NCBI RefSeq assembly: GCF_000505665.1
Contig: NC_023033.1
Coordinates: 434,001-498,000, forward strand
Source of the DNA: Thermosynechococcus sp. NK55a
GTDB lineage: Bacteria > Cyanobacteriota > Cyanobacteriia > Thermosynechococcales > Thermosynechococcaceae
Reading direction: 5' to 3'
DNA: 64,000 nucleotides
The position numbers were made by a program, and so were the translations under genes. The notes beneath the pieces are model-generated. The model saw nothing but the letters and a program-made list of their open reading frames with translations. It had not been told where the DNA came from and ran no database searches. Each line of letters opens with the position of its first letter. The stretch's first letter is position 1. Positions 1 through 7,747 of the stretch are shown one piece after another.

Positions 1-2
1 CG

Positions 3-410
3 CTGGGGCTACCCGAAGAAATTGTGCGGCGGCATCCCTTTCCCGGTCCTGGTTTAGCAATTCGGATTCTGGGGGAAGTGACCCCGGAACGCCTAGAGAT
101 TCTGCGGGATGCGGATCTGATTGTGCGGCAGGAAATTAACCGCGCTGAGATGTATCACGACTTTTGGCAAGCCTTTGCGGTGCTACTGCCGATTCGTACC
201 GTGGGAGTCATGGGGGATCAGCGCACCTATGCCTATCCGGTGGTGCTGCGATTTGTCACTAGCGAAGATGGCATGACCGCCGACTGGGCACGGGTCCCCT
301 ACGACCTCCTGGAGCGAATTTCTAACCGCATTGTCAACGAAGTGCCGGGGGTGAATCGGGTGGTCTATGACATTACCTCCAAGCCGCCGGGAACCATTGA
401 GTGGGAGTAA
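3..410 (+). CDS. guaA: GMP synthase (glutamine-hydrolysing), C-terminal part
   Basis: This is the 3' end of guaA; the gene begins before the window and is open from base 3. GMP synthase aminates XMP to GMP in purine synthesis, using glutamine and ATP. What is visible is the C-terminal dimerisation domain: the conserved [13 protein letters not shown] motif lies at the very start, followed by the typical ending with [15 protein letters not shown], which is the family's usual C-terminus. The amidotransferase and ATP-pyrophosphatase domains lie outside the window. The stop is TAA at 408-410. The next gene starts about 60 bp downstream on the same strand. Confidence 0.96.
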   Translation: MGLPEEIVRRHPFPGPGLAIRILGEVTPERLEILRDADLIVRQEINRAEMYHDFWQAFAVLLPIRTVGVMGDQRTYAYPVVLRFVTSEDGMTADWARVPYDLLERISNRIVNEVPGVNRVVYDITSKPPGTIEWE

Positions 411-471
411 ATTTGCTGGCAGGGGGAGCGATCAGTTTCCCTGGGAGAGATGGTGGTGTGAGGGATGTGGC

Positions 472-2337
472 ATGAATAGTAAATGGACGCTGGCCCTTAG
501 CTTCGGTGCAGGTGTGTGGCTGCCCCTAGGGGCAACGGCGCAATCTGGTCCACCCCAGTGGCAAATTGAGGCTCGGCCGACAACTCCCCCAACCTTTGAA
601 GTGGTACCAACGCCGGAAACTCCCCCCCAGTGGCAAGCTGGTCCTGAACCCAGTGGCGATCGCCCGTGGCAGCCAGCGACCTCAGAGGAATTGGCGCAAC
701 CGGTTTTACCTCCCGTCGCTGAGCAGGCACCGAGACCGGTCATTGCCGAAGAACCCCAGTATCGCATTCCCCCCTTAATGCGTCCGCCTACCCGTCTCTT
801 TAACTTGGAGACGGCCAATATCCTGCCCGAGCAAACCCTTGAACTGCGGGGGGGAATTCGCAACTATGATCCCGAAGTGGCTGGCGGCGGCGGCGGTCTA
901 CAAATTTTCTATGGCTCCATTGACTATGCCATCAATCATCGTTTGCAAGTGAGCTTTAGTGGCAATTACTACGACGACCCCTTGGGACGCTTGGTGAATG
1001 GGCTACAACCTGACCTTCAGTTTGGGGCGATCGCCGGTGGTTTCAAATATCAAGTGCATCGTGGCAAAAACCTCTCTGTAGCCGTGGCTGGCTCCCTAGA
1101 GGCGGTGCGGCTGCGATCGAGCAATTTTCTCTTTACGCCTGCTGCGGCGCCAACAGGGACATGGACGGTGGCTGCTTCACTCCAAGTTCCCCTTACCTAC
1201 ACCTTCAATCCCCAGTTACAGTGGCACTTTACACCAAACCTCACCTACTTTCCCGCCACCATTAACGGCGGGGCAAACTTCTACGACACCAACGTCAACT
1301 TTGGCACCGGCATCAGTTGGCAACCCCATCCTCGGTTTAACCTCTTTGCCGATGTGAATATGCCGGTGGGGCCTGGGGGCAATGCGGTGCGCAGTAGTGA
1401 TGGCGCGATCGTCAACCTGCCCGTGTGGAGTGCTGGTGTGCGTTTCCTCGTGAACCCCTCGGTGAGTATTGATCTGGCAGCAACCAACGCCTTTGGAATC
1501 ACCCCTGCAAGTCGTACCTTGGCTTTTTTGCCCGGTGCCGATCAAGTGGGCATCATGGCGGGATTAAGCTATACCCCCAATATGGGACCTGATTTTGCTC
1601 CCCCTTTTCTGCCCAGTTTTCGCAGCGGGCCGCGGCAACCCCTCACAGATCGCGATCGCCAGCTGCTCCTTAATGGTCTGACTCTTACTTCCCCCAGTAC
1701 CCTCGATCCAGGTATGCTGTACCTGCGGGGCAATAGCGGCACCACAGGAACCGGTTTTCAGGTGGGCTTTGGGCTGGCCTACGATGCCCAATTGACTGTT
1801 GCCATTGAACAGTGGGAGCGCGGCAGAACCCTCATCGAAAACATCAACTACAGTGGCAACCTGCAGTTGGGGCTGGCAGCCAAGTTGCGCTTCCTCGATC
1901 AGGCTCAAGGAGATCCCTTTTCTTTCGCCTTTCAAGGCTCATTTAATCGTGGCATTGAGCAGGGAGGGGGTGCGAGTCGTTCCCTAGGGGGTTTGGAACT
2001 CGCCTTTATGTATGAGCCAACCAAGAATGTGGCACTGCTGCTGAATCCGAAGTTGGGGATTTTGACGCCGGCTCAAAAAGTGGTGGGTGGCGTTGGGATC
2101 GGCCTCAATGTTGAAGTTGTCCGCAACCTCCAATTTATTGCCGAAGCCACACCTGTCTTTGGGCAAACAGGTGTTTACAGTGCAGGATTGCGCTATGTCG
2201 TGCCCCAGTGGGGTCTGGGAATTGATCTCTATGGCTCAACGGCAGTTGGCAGCAGTATTCCCAATTCAGGTCTCATCGGTCAAGAGTCCCCAGGGGTAGG
2301 GGTTAATCTCCATTGGTTATTTGGCGGATCGCGGTAG
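472..2337 (+). CDS. exported, probably outer-membrane beta-barrel protein of unknown function
   Basis: I do not recognise a named family. The frame is open from 367, inside guaA, but the first codon giving a sensible protein is ATG 472 (621 aa). It begins MNSKWTLALSFGAGVW and continues with a signal peptide likely cut after ATAQ. Residues about 25-110 are rich in Pro, Gln and Glu, a likely unstructured periplasmic linker. From about residue 125 to the end the sequence alternates hydrophobic and polar residues with many Gly, Asn, Tyr and Phe, as in beta-barrels. Two repeated-looking barrel segments (about 130-370 and 430-621) are separated by a Pro-rich stretch. It ends LHWLFGGSR. An outer-membrane location is inferred from composition only. 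Confidence 0.75.
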   Translation: MNSKWTLALSFGAGVWLPLGATAQSGPPQWQIEARPTTPPTFEVVPTPETPPQWQAGPEPSGDRPWQPATSEELAQPVLPPVAEQAPRPVIAEEPQYRIPPLMRPPTRLFNLETANILPEQTLELRGGIRNYDPEVAGGGGGLQIFYGSIDYAINHRLQVSFSGNYYDDPLGRLVNGLQPDLQFGAIAGGFKYQVHRGKNLSVAVAGSLEAVRLRSSNFLFTPAAAPTGTWTVAASLQVPLTYTFNPQLQWHFTPNLTYFPATINGGANFYDTNVNFGTGISWQPHPRFNLFADVNMPVGPGGNAVRSSDGAIVNLPVWSAGVRFLVNPSVSIDLAATNAFGITPASRTLAFLPGADQVGIMAGLSYTPNMGPDFAPPFLPSFRSGPRQPLTDRDRQLLLNGLTLTSPSTLDPGMLYLRGNSGTTGTGFQVGFGLAYDAQLTVAIEQWERGRTLIENINYSGNLQLGLAAKLRFLDQAQGDPFSFAFQGSFNRGIEQGGGASRSLGGLELAFMYEPTKNVALLLNPKLGILTPAQKVVGGVGIGLNVEVVRNLQFIAEATPVFGQTGVYSAGLRYVVPQWGLGIDLYGSTAVGSSIPNSGLIGQESPGVGVNLHWLFGGSR

Positions 2338-2510
2338 TAAGATCACTGGAACCAGCGCCCTTCTGGGTTCCCCGTCTGAGCACTGATGACTCAGCGGCTC
2401 ATCAACACCAGCCTCCAAGAGAATCCTACACTGGCTTAGACGTCTACCCAGAGAGCATTCTCCTCCTCTTAGGTCTGCTTAGGTCTGCAAAAAAACGCAG
2501 ACCCTAGGAT
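2338..2510. other. intergenic stretch between barrel-protein gene and RM relics
   Basis: No convincing gene. It holds two head-to-tail copies of the decamer TTAGGTCTGC (2469-2478 and 2479-2488). The second copy forms a hairpin with GCAGACCCT at 2497-2505 around an A-rich loop (2489-2496). There is no T tract directly after the stem on either strand, so I do not call a terminator, although the hairpin lies between the 3' ends of two convergent units and could slow transcription from both sides. Confidence 0.4.
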
Positions 2511-3106
2511 CTAGCTATAGATGCCCTTCTCATTGCATTGGAAGAGGGCTTTGATGTGCTCCCAAGGTTTCATCAGGGTATTCTCTTCATCATTCGACTC
2601 CTTTAGCACCTCATTAGAGGCTGTGATGAACTGAGACTGTGCTGCCTCCGAGAGATCTGCGCGCACCTCTGGGGAAATGTCCTCTGGACTGGACAACTCC
2701 CCCTCCGGTTGACGATCTGTCGGGGATCAGATGAGCGATGCCATATTCTCCTGCAAGCATTTTTCCAGCAGCTTCTTGATGTAGGTGGCCTGGTCCTCCT
2801 GCTGGAAAAGAACGTTCCGTGCCTCGAAATCATCTCTGGTCATACCCCCATTCCACCAATGAATCTGATTCAAGGGCGTCCTGGAAATGTCGTCTGGTAG
2901 TTTATCCACTTTCTGCCTTATGGGCTTCGACGACAAAGGGTCGGCGCACAAGCAAAAATACACATCGGCGATGTGACTCCTCAAGATGCTTTGATCAATT
3001 TCTCTTACTTCTCAAAAGCTGCTGATATGTCCTCCGGTTTCCAATGACCCAGTTCAGCAGCGGGCTGCGCAGCGGACTGTCCGTTGGAAGTGGTTGTTAG
3101 ATACCC
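2511..3106 (-). pseudogene. broken gene of unknown family downstream of hsdR relic (frameshift plus in-frame stop)
   Basis: Three minus-strand pieces line up as one protein of roughly 195 residues. Piece one (about 3100 down to 3012) continues in the frame of the hsdR stop and reads SAAQPAAELGHWKPEDIS before ending at a TAA next to FEK. Piece two (3011-2730) begins VREIDQSILRSHIADVYF in another frame; insertion of one base near 3008 would join the two. A TGA at 2727-2729 then interrupts it, and the same frame carries on to GIYS and a stop at 2511. The central motifs (FEARNVLFQQEDQATYIKKL) look like real protein rather than noise. I see no valid start codon. I cannot name the family. The gene is probably inactive, unless the lesions are sequencing errors. 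Confidence 0.55.
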
Positions 3107-3109
3107 CGT

Positions 3110-3628
3110 TCAGGCGATCGCCCATTCTGCAGACAGAAGCTCTGTCTGTTCTAACACCGTCTGCGTCGCCTTTTCCTGCTTGTCCGGCGGGTAACCGTAT
3201 TTGCGCAAGATGCGCTTGACCAGGCGCCGCAGGTTGGCGCGAACGTTTTCGCGCACCGTCCAGTCTATGGTCACGCTTTGCCGCACGATCTGCACAAGCT
3301 CCCGGGCAATCTGCCTGAGCGTGGGCTCGCCGAGCACTTTCACCGCGCTGTCGTTGGTCTCAAGCGCGTCGTAGAAGGCCAGCTCCTCTTCTGACAATTT
3401 CAGCTCTTCGCTACGGCGGTCCGCCTCGCGCATCTCTCTTGCCAGCGCAATGAGTTCTTCGATCACCTGCGCTGCTTCGATCGCCCGATTCTGATAGCGA
3501 CGGAGTGCCTGTTCGAGCAACTCCGCAAAGGAACGCGCCTGGACGAGATTCTTCTTGCGGCGCAGGCAGCAGCGCGAGCCACTCCTCAGGCCTGCCGGTC
3601 TTTCAGGCCATTCAGGCGAAGCGAACAC
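3110..3628 (-). pseudogene. hsdR: type I restriction enzyme HsdR, C-terminal fragment (DUF3387-like)
   Basis: The 172 codons match the C-terminal helical domain of type I restriction subunit R. Visible are the segment [20 protein letters not shown], the [19 protein letters not shown] region, and the end [20 protein letters not shown] to EWAIA. Intact HsdR proteins are about 1000 aa; here the nuclease and both helicase domains are gone. The first 25 or so codons of the open frame are Arg/Pro-rich and do not resemble HsdR, so homology starts near RRKKNLVQ, just inside 3560. No start codon with a ribosome site is evident. It follows the hsdM relic on the same strand with no hsdS between them. 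It is a remnant and should have no restriction activity. Confidence 0.85.
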
Positions 3629-3682
3629 ACCCTACAGACTCGACAACAGCCCATCCACTCCCATTCAATCGGCAGCCCCTGT

Positions 3683-4660
3683 CTAGGGCAGTTCCGGAAG
3701 TCCGAGCTCTTTTAGAAACACATTATGCCGATCGCGAGCCTCCTCGATCTTACGAGTCAACTCGACAAGCTCTTTATGAACCTGTTGTAAATCTATTTCC
3801 GGCTCTTCTTTAGCCGTGCTGACATACCGGGGGATGTTGAGATTGAAGTCGTTTTCCTCAATCTCCTTCATGCTCACCCGACGGGAGGCGAACAAGGCGC
3901 CGTTGTCGAGTTCTTCCTTCACCTCGCGGCGAAACTGGTAGGTCTCGACGATCTTGTCAACGTGCTCGGAAAGAAGCCGGTTCTGGCGCTTGTCCTTCTC
4001 GTAAAGCTCGGCGGCGTTGATAAAGAGCACATCGTCAAACTTCTTGGACTTCTTGAGTACTAAGATGCACACCGGGATGCCGGTGGAGTAGAAAAGATTG
4101 GGCGCCAGCCCGATCACCGTGTCGATGTTGCCGTCGAGCAGCAGCTTCTTGCGGATCTTCTCCTCCGCTTTGCCGCGAAAGAGCACCCCGTGCGGCAGAA
4201 TGATGGCCATGGTCCCTTCACGGTGTAGGAAGTGAAACCCATGCAAGAGGAACGCAAAATCCGCCGCTGATTTGGGGGCTAGCCCGTACCCCTTGAAGCG
4301 AAAATCATCCGCCATGGTTTCGGCAGGTTCCCAGCGGTAGCTAAAGGGAGGATTGGCCACCACCGCGTCGAATTCGATCTTCTTGGCCGGGTTCTCCTCG
4401 CGCAGAATCGGCCATTCGTTCAGCAGCGAGTCGCCATGTTCGTTATCACTGAACTGCTTAAACAGCTCGGAGTCATCTTGGAGCAGCGCGAGTATCACCC
4501 GCTGAAGCGCCCTGTCGTGCTCGATGCGGGCGTTCTGCTTGTCGGAATTCTTGCGGGCATTTTGGTAAGCGGCGTCAGCCGCCATGCGGGCAGGAATCTC
4601 CTCGGTGATGAGCTGGCGCAATCGGGACTTGCCCCCAGCATAGATAGGCGTCAATCCCAT
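3683..4660 (-). pseudogene. hsdM: chimeric hsdR/hsdM remnant of a type I restriction-modification locus
   Basis: The 325-codon frame is a fusion. Residues about 15-73 (LITEEIPARMAADAAYQNAR to LFKQFSDN) resemble the C-terminal part of an HsdR. From about residue 74 the frame is the second half of the N6-adenine methylase subunit HsdM: HGDSLLNEWP, catalytic NPPF at 103-106, GLAPKSAADFAFLLHGFHF, ILPHGVLFRG and the usual tail DFNLNIPRYVSTA. The HsdM N-terminal helical domain and most of the SAM-binding half are missing, so methylation is unlikely even though NPPF survives. No hsdS target-recognition gene is present. The frame is open and in phase across the junction, which argues for a deletion-fusion. 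dnaB ends 48 bp upstream. Confidence 0.8.
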
Positions 4661-4708
4661 TGATCCCGAACCTCGGTGAGGAAAAAGCAGAACACTGTGC
4701 CCCCTTGA

Positions 4709-6058
4709 CTAATCGCGGGCAAGGTTTTCAAAGCGGGTGTATTGAGGGTCAAACAGCAGCTTCACTGTGCCCACAGGGCCATTGCGGTGTTTGGCAATCA
4801 ACAGCTCACAAATCCCGCGATCGGGGGTGTCGGGATTGTAATAATCATCGCGGTACAGCAAAATGACGAGGTCAGCATCCTGTTCAATCGATCCCGATTC
4901 CCGCAGGTCCGACATCAGGGGACGCTTGTTTTGCCGCGATTCAACGCTGCGGCTGAGTTGAGAAAGGGCAATGACGGGAACATTGAGTTCCCGCGCCAGG
5001 GCCTTGAGGGAGCGGGTAATTTTGGAGAGTTCTTGGACGCGGCCTTCACTGGTTTCTTCGCCGCCCATGAGTTGCAGGTAGTCAATCAAAATGAGGCCGA
5101 GACCATTGGGATGCTCGGCATGGAGTCGGCGGGCAGTGGAGCGAATTTCCCCAAGGGTGGGATTTGGGGTGTCGTCAATGTAGATGGGCAGTTGCGAGAG
5201 AATCCCGATCGCCCGACTCAGGGGTTCCCACTGGTGTTGGCTGATGCGCCCCGCCCGTAAATAGTTGCTGTCAATGCGGGCTTCACTGGCCAGGAGCCGT
5301 TGCACCAGTTGTTCCTTAGACATTTCAAGGCTGTAGATGGCCACCCCCAGATTGTGAATTTCAGCAATGCGGCGGGCAATTTGCAGGGCGATCGCCGTCT
5401 TGCCCATAGAAGGGCGCCCCGCAATGATAATCAAGTCCGATCGCTGGAAGCCTTGGGTCAGGTTGTCCAGGTCATAAAAATTGCAGAATAAACCCGGCTG
5501 AATATTGCCGATCGCCCGCTGCTCCAATTCCGCGAAGGTACGGGTAAGAATCTCATCGGTGCGTGTCAATCCCTGCTGAATACGATCCTGGGTAACGCTA
5601 AAGATTTGCTGTTCAGCGCGATCCAAAATGGTATTCAACGAAAGGCTGGTATCGTAGCCTAGCTTGACCACTTGGTTGCCCGCTTCAATGAGTTTGCGGC
5701 GCAGATACTTTTCTTTGACCAAGAGGGCGTAACGATCAATGTTAATGGCACTGACCGTCCGTTCTACTAATTCTGCCAGTTTGGCCTGTCCACCCACTTT
5801 CTCTAATAGCTCTTGATCCTGTAGCCAAGCAGTGACACACAGCAGATCCGTAGGGCTGCCGCGGCTGTGGAGAGAAACCATCGCCCGATAGATCTCGCGG
5901 TGGGCCCTGAGGTAAAAAGCCTCAACCGGCAAAATATCCACCACCCGGTTGATGGCTTCCGGATCTAAGAGAATACCCCCCAAAATCCACTCTTCGGCTT
6001 CGAGGTTCTGGGGGGGAATCAGTTCACTATCAAGCTGAAAACTCGGCTCCTGAACCAT
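4709..6058 (-). CDS. dnaB: replicative DNA helicase DnaB
   Basis: This is the hexameric helicase that unwinds DNA at the replication fork and partners with DnaG primase. The 449 residues are full length and carry no intein, unlike some cyanobacterial DnaB genes. The N-terminal helical domain spans about 18-120 (PPQNLEAEEWILGGILLDPE), then a linker helix. The RecA-type ATPase domain starts near 195, with Walker A GRPSMGKT at 214-221, Walker B ending in IDYLQL near 325-330, and the DnaB motif SDLRESGSIEQDADLV at about 383-398. It follows rplI by 14 bp on the same strand, so the two are probably co-transcribed, an arrangement common in bacteria. Confidence 0.98.
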   Translation of the reverse strand: MVQEPSFQLDSELIPPQNLEAEEWILGGILLDPEAINRVVDILPVEAFYLRAHREIYRAMVSLHSRGSPTDLLCVTAWLQDQELLEKVGGQAKLAELVERTVSAINIDRYALLVKEKYLRRKLIEAGNQVVKLGYDTSLSLNTILDRAEQQIFSVTQDRIQQGLTRTDEILTRTFAELEQRAIGNIQPGLFCNFYDLDNLTQGFQRSDLIIIAGRPSMGKTAIALQIARRIAEIHNLGVAIYSLEMSKEQLVQRLLASEARIDSNYLRAGRISQHQWEPLSRAIGILSQLPIYIDDTPNPTLGEIRSTARRLHAEHPNGLGLILIDYLQLMGGEETSEGRVQELSKITRSLKALARELNVPVIALSQLSRSVESRQNKRPLMSDLRESGSIEQDADLVILLYRDDYYNPDTPDRGICELLIAKHRNGPVGTVKLLFDPQYTRFENLARD

Positions 6059-6072
6059 TAGATAGGTTCGCC

Positions 6073-6531
6073 CTAGTCGGGAACAACTTGAATATTGAGT
6101 TTGACACTCACTTCGGGATGGAGCTTGATTTCAGCGGCATAGGTGCCCAATTTACGAATTTCCGGCAGAACTATGTCACGACGGTCAACGGTTTCGCCCG
6201 TGATGGCCTGGATTGCCTCGGCCACATCCTTGGGCGTGACACTGCCAAAGAGCATATCTTTTTCACCCGCAGGCATGGAGATGGTAATAGTGGCCAGTTT
6301 TTCCAGGGTGGCTTTTTGTTTTTCAGCAACGACCTTGAGTTCAGCAAGGCGCTGCCGTTCCTTTTCTTGGAGCCGCTCTACCCGCCGTAGGGCACTGGGG
6401 GTTGCTGGCTCGGCAATCCCCCTCGGAAATAGGTAGTTACGGGCATAGCCGGGGGCGACTTCGACGACTTGACCCATTCGCCCGAGTTTATTGACGGTTT
6501 CATTCAAGACAACTTGCACCCGCTTTGCCAT
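6073..6531 (-). CDS. rplI: 50S ribosomal protein L9
   Basis: The 152-residue protein binds 23S rRNA and bridges out from the large subunit. The N-terminal RNA-binding domain shows the L9 signature: the Gly-rich segment [20 protein letters not shown] at about 17-36. A long connecting helix rich in Lys, Glu and Gln follows (about 45-75), then the C-terminal domain with [13 protein letters not shown]. Length and architecture are normal. It is the first gene of the rplI-dnaB pair. An AT-rich stretch at 6580-6640 upstream, with TATAAA- and TAAAAT-like hexamers on the minus strand, is the likely promoter region. Confidence 0.97.
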   Translation of the reverse strand: MAKRVQVVLNETVNKLGRMGQVVEVAPGYARNYLFPRGIAEPATPSALRRVERLQEKERQRLAELKVVAEKQKATLEKLATITISMPAGEKDMLFGSVTPKDVAEAIQAITGETVDRRDIVLPEIRKLGTYAAEIKLHPEVSVKLNIQVVPD

Positions 6532-6663
6532 GGGGATCCTCTTTCAGTGTATACGGATTAACAGCAAGCGTCAGCGCTAGTGGCTACGGCTGCTATTTTA
6601 GGACAAACAACTATTTTATAGTCTTCGGGGGCGAACACCTAGGGTGCACTGCGCGATCGCGAC

Positions 6664-6691
6664 AAAAAAAGGGCAGAACACTGTTCCACCC
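6664..6691 (-). terminator. intrinsic terminator after psaF-psaJ
   Basis: On the minus strand, 35 bp after the psaJ stop, a 9-bp stem (two G-U pairs) with a 3-nt loop at 6671-6691 is followed directly by seven Ts (6664-6670). This is a textbook rho-independent terminator for the psaFJ transcript. It separates it from rplI, which lies downstream on the same strand. Confidence 0.8.
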
Positions 6692-6725
6692 TTAGACCGA
6701 GTTTGTTCAAAAGTTAAGGGTTCAC

Positions 6726-6851
6726 TTAGAGGGGATGGAAGAGCAAGTCGGGATAGAAGCGATTAAATTCAATCAAAATCCCAGCGGTAATCGTCATCCA
6801 AATGGCGGCCAGCACGGGCGCAGTAGAAAGATAGGTCAAAAAATGTTTCAT
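6726..6851 (-). CDS. psaJ: photosystem I subunit IX (PsaJ)
   Basis: A 41-residue single-helix membrane protein. It begins [19 protein letters not shown], passes through one hydrophobic helix (about 8-30) and ends in [13 protein letters not shown], the PsaJ pattern. PsaJ sits at the edge of photosystem I next to PsaF and helps bind carotenoid and chlorophyll. It lies 37 bp downstream of psaF on the same strand, the standard cyanobacterial psaFJ operon, and is followed by a strong terminator. The identification rests on direct translation of the strand. Confidence 0.96.
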
Positions 6852-6888
6852 GGTACGTTGTCCTTAATCACAGTCAACGGCAGTGAAG

Positions 6889-7383
6889 TTAGCGAGGAGA
6901 AACAGTGATTTCATTGTCTTTGGCGGTGAGTTCACCCGCTGCCAGCTCCTTGAGGGCGGCCAAAGGCCAGGCAAACCCCGTAAGCATAAATTTAATGGCA
7001 AGGGGGACATCAATAATGATTTCTTTTTCGTTGGCCTCACCGCTGTTGCGCACGGCAATTAAGTAGGCGCGACCCACCCAGCCAATCCAGCCGGCAATAT
7101 ACAGGAACAGCGCACTGGGAATCAGAAAATCACCGGCGCGGCTGAGGCGACCATCCACAACAAGGTGGGGCAAGCCATCTTGGCCACAGAGGGCCTGGCT
7201 GTAGCGCTCAAACCGTTTTTGGCCGGAGGCGGGATCAGCGGTGGTATTGACGGCAGCAGCGGCCCGCTTTTGAAATGCCGGGGAATCTTTGCAAGGAACG
7301 AGTCCGGCCACGTCAGCAGAAGCTAGGGGGGTAAAGCCTAGCCACAGGGTCAAAACAAGGAGTAGGGCTAACAATCGACGCAT
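6889..7383 (-). CDS. psaF: photosystem I reaction centre subunit III (PsaF)
   Basis: The 164-residue precursor starts with a signal sequence, [17 protein letters not shown], cut near ASA-DVAGL. It exposes a lumenal domain with two Cys ([12 protein letters not shown] and [10 protein letters not shown]) that form a disulphide, then a membrane helix around [20 protein letters not shown]. It ends at NEITVSPR. PsaF helps dock the lumenal electron donors (cytochrome c6 or plastocyanin) on photosystem I. The sequence is very close to T. elongatus PsaF as I remember it. It is first in the psaF-psaJ operon; its promoter should lie in 7384-7540. Confidence 0.98.
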   Translation of the reverse strand: MRRLLALLLVLTLWLGFTPLASADVAGLVPCKDSPAFQKRAAAAVNTTADPASGQKRFERYSQALCGQDGLPHLVVDGRLSRAGDFLIPSALFLYIAGWIGWVGRAYLIAVRNSGEANEKEIIIDVPLAIKFMLTGFAWPLAALKELAAGELTAKDNEITVSPR

Positions 7384-7747
7384 GGAGTGTTGTCCTCAAA
7401 TGCAGACAGGTCAAAGTGCATTCGCGGAGAGAGCAATCCCTCCCAAAGCTGCCATCATTTTAGCGGATGGGCCTCAACCCAACCCTAGGGGAAAGGTTAA
7501 TAATTTTTACGAGGGCAAATAGTGACTAATGCTTCCTCTGGCGATCGCTCTATCAATGCCAGCGATCCCACAGTAATCTCAGGCAGCAGCGTCAAGGCTT
7601 ATTCCTATTGAGATAACCCCAGCCCCTTTGCTAAATTGGATCCATGCCTTATAAGCTAAAGCTTTCAAGCATTTGCGCGTCGGTCTAGTCGGGGAAAAGC
7701 AACCCAAGATGAGCGGCTTTTGGTTTTAGCACCTATGAAGAATTGGT
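7384..7747. other. divergent intergenic region psaF / FHA-cyclase
   Basis: This 364-bp gap separates the minus-strand psaF from the plus-strand cyclase gene and must hold both promoters. On the minus strand, TAAAAT at 7457-7462 is a possible -10 for psaF, but I see no good -35. On the plus strand a candidate promoter is listed separately. One HIP1 octamer lies near 7541. No small protein or RNA gene is convincing here. Confidence 0.5.
7628..7655 (+). promoter_or_regulatory. candidate promoter of the FHA-adenylate cyclase gene
   Basis: TTGCTA (7628-7633) and TATAAG (7650-7655) are separated by 16 bp and would start transcription near 7662, giving a leader of about 85 nt. The match to the sigma-70 consensus is 4/6 and 5/6, so this is only a candidate. 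Confidence 0.35.

Noticed and set aside
2481-2505. Terminator between the barrel-protein gene and the relic locus
   Set aside because: The hairpin is good, but the A run is in the loop and no T tract follows on either strand.
3505-3813. 102-codon plus-strand frame across the hsdR/hsdM relic junction
   Set aside because: Shadow of minus-strand HsdR and HsdM sequence, which is clearly recognisable in the opposite direction.
4709-6058. Possible intein in dnaB
   Set aside because: Some cyanobacterial DnaB genes carry inteins, but this frame runs through Walker A and B without insertion at normal length.
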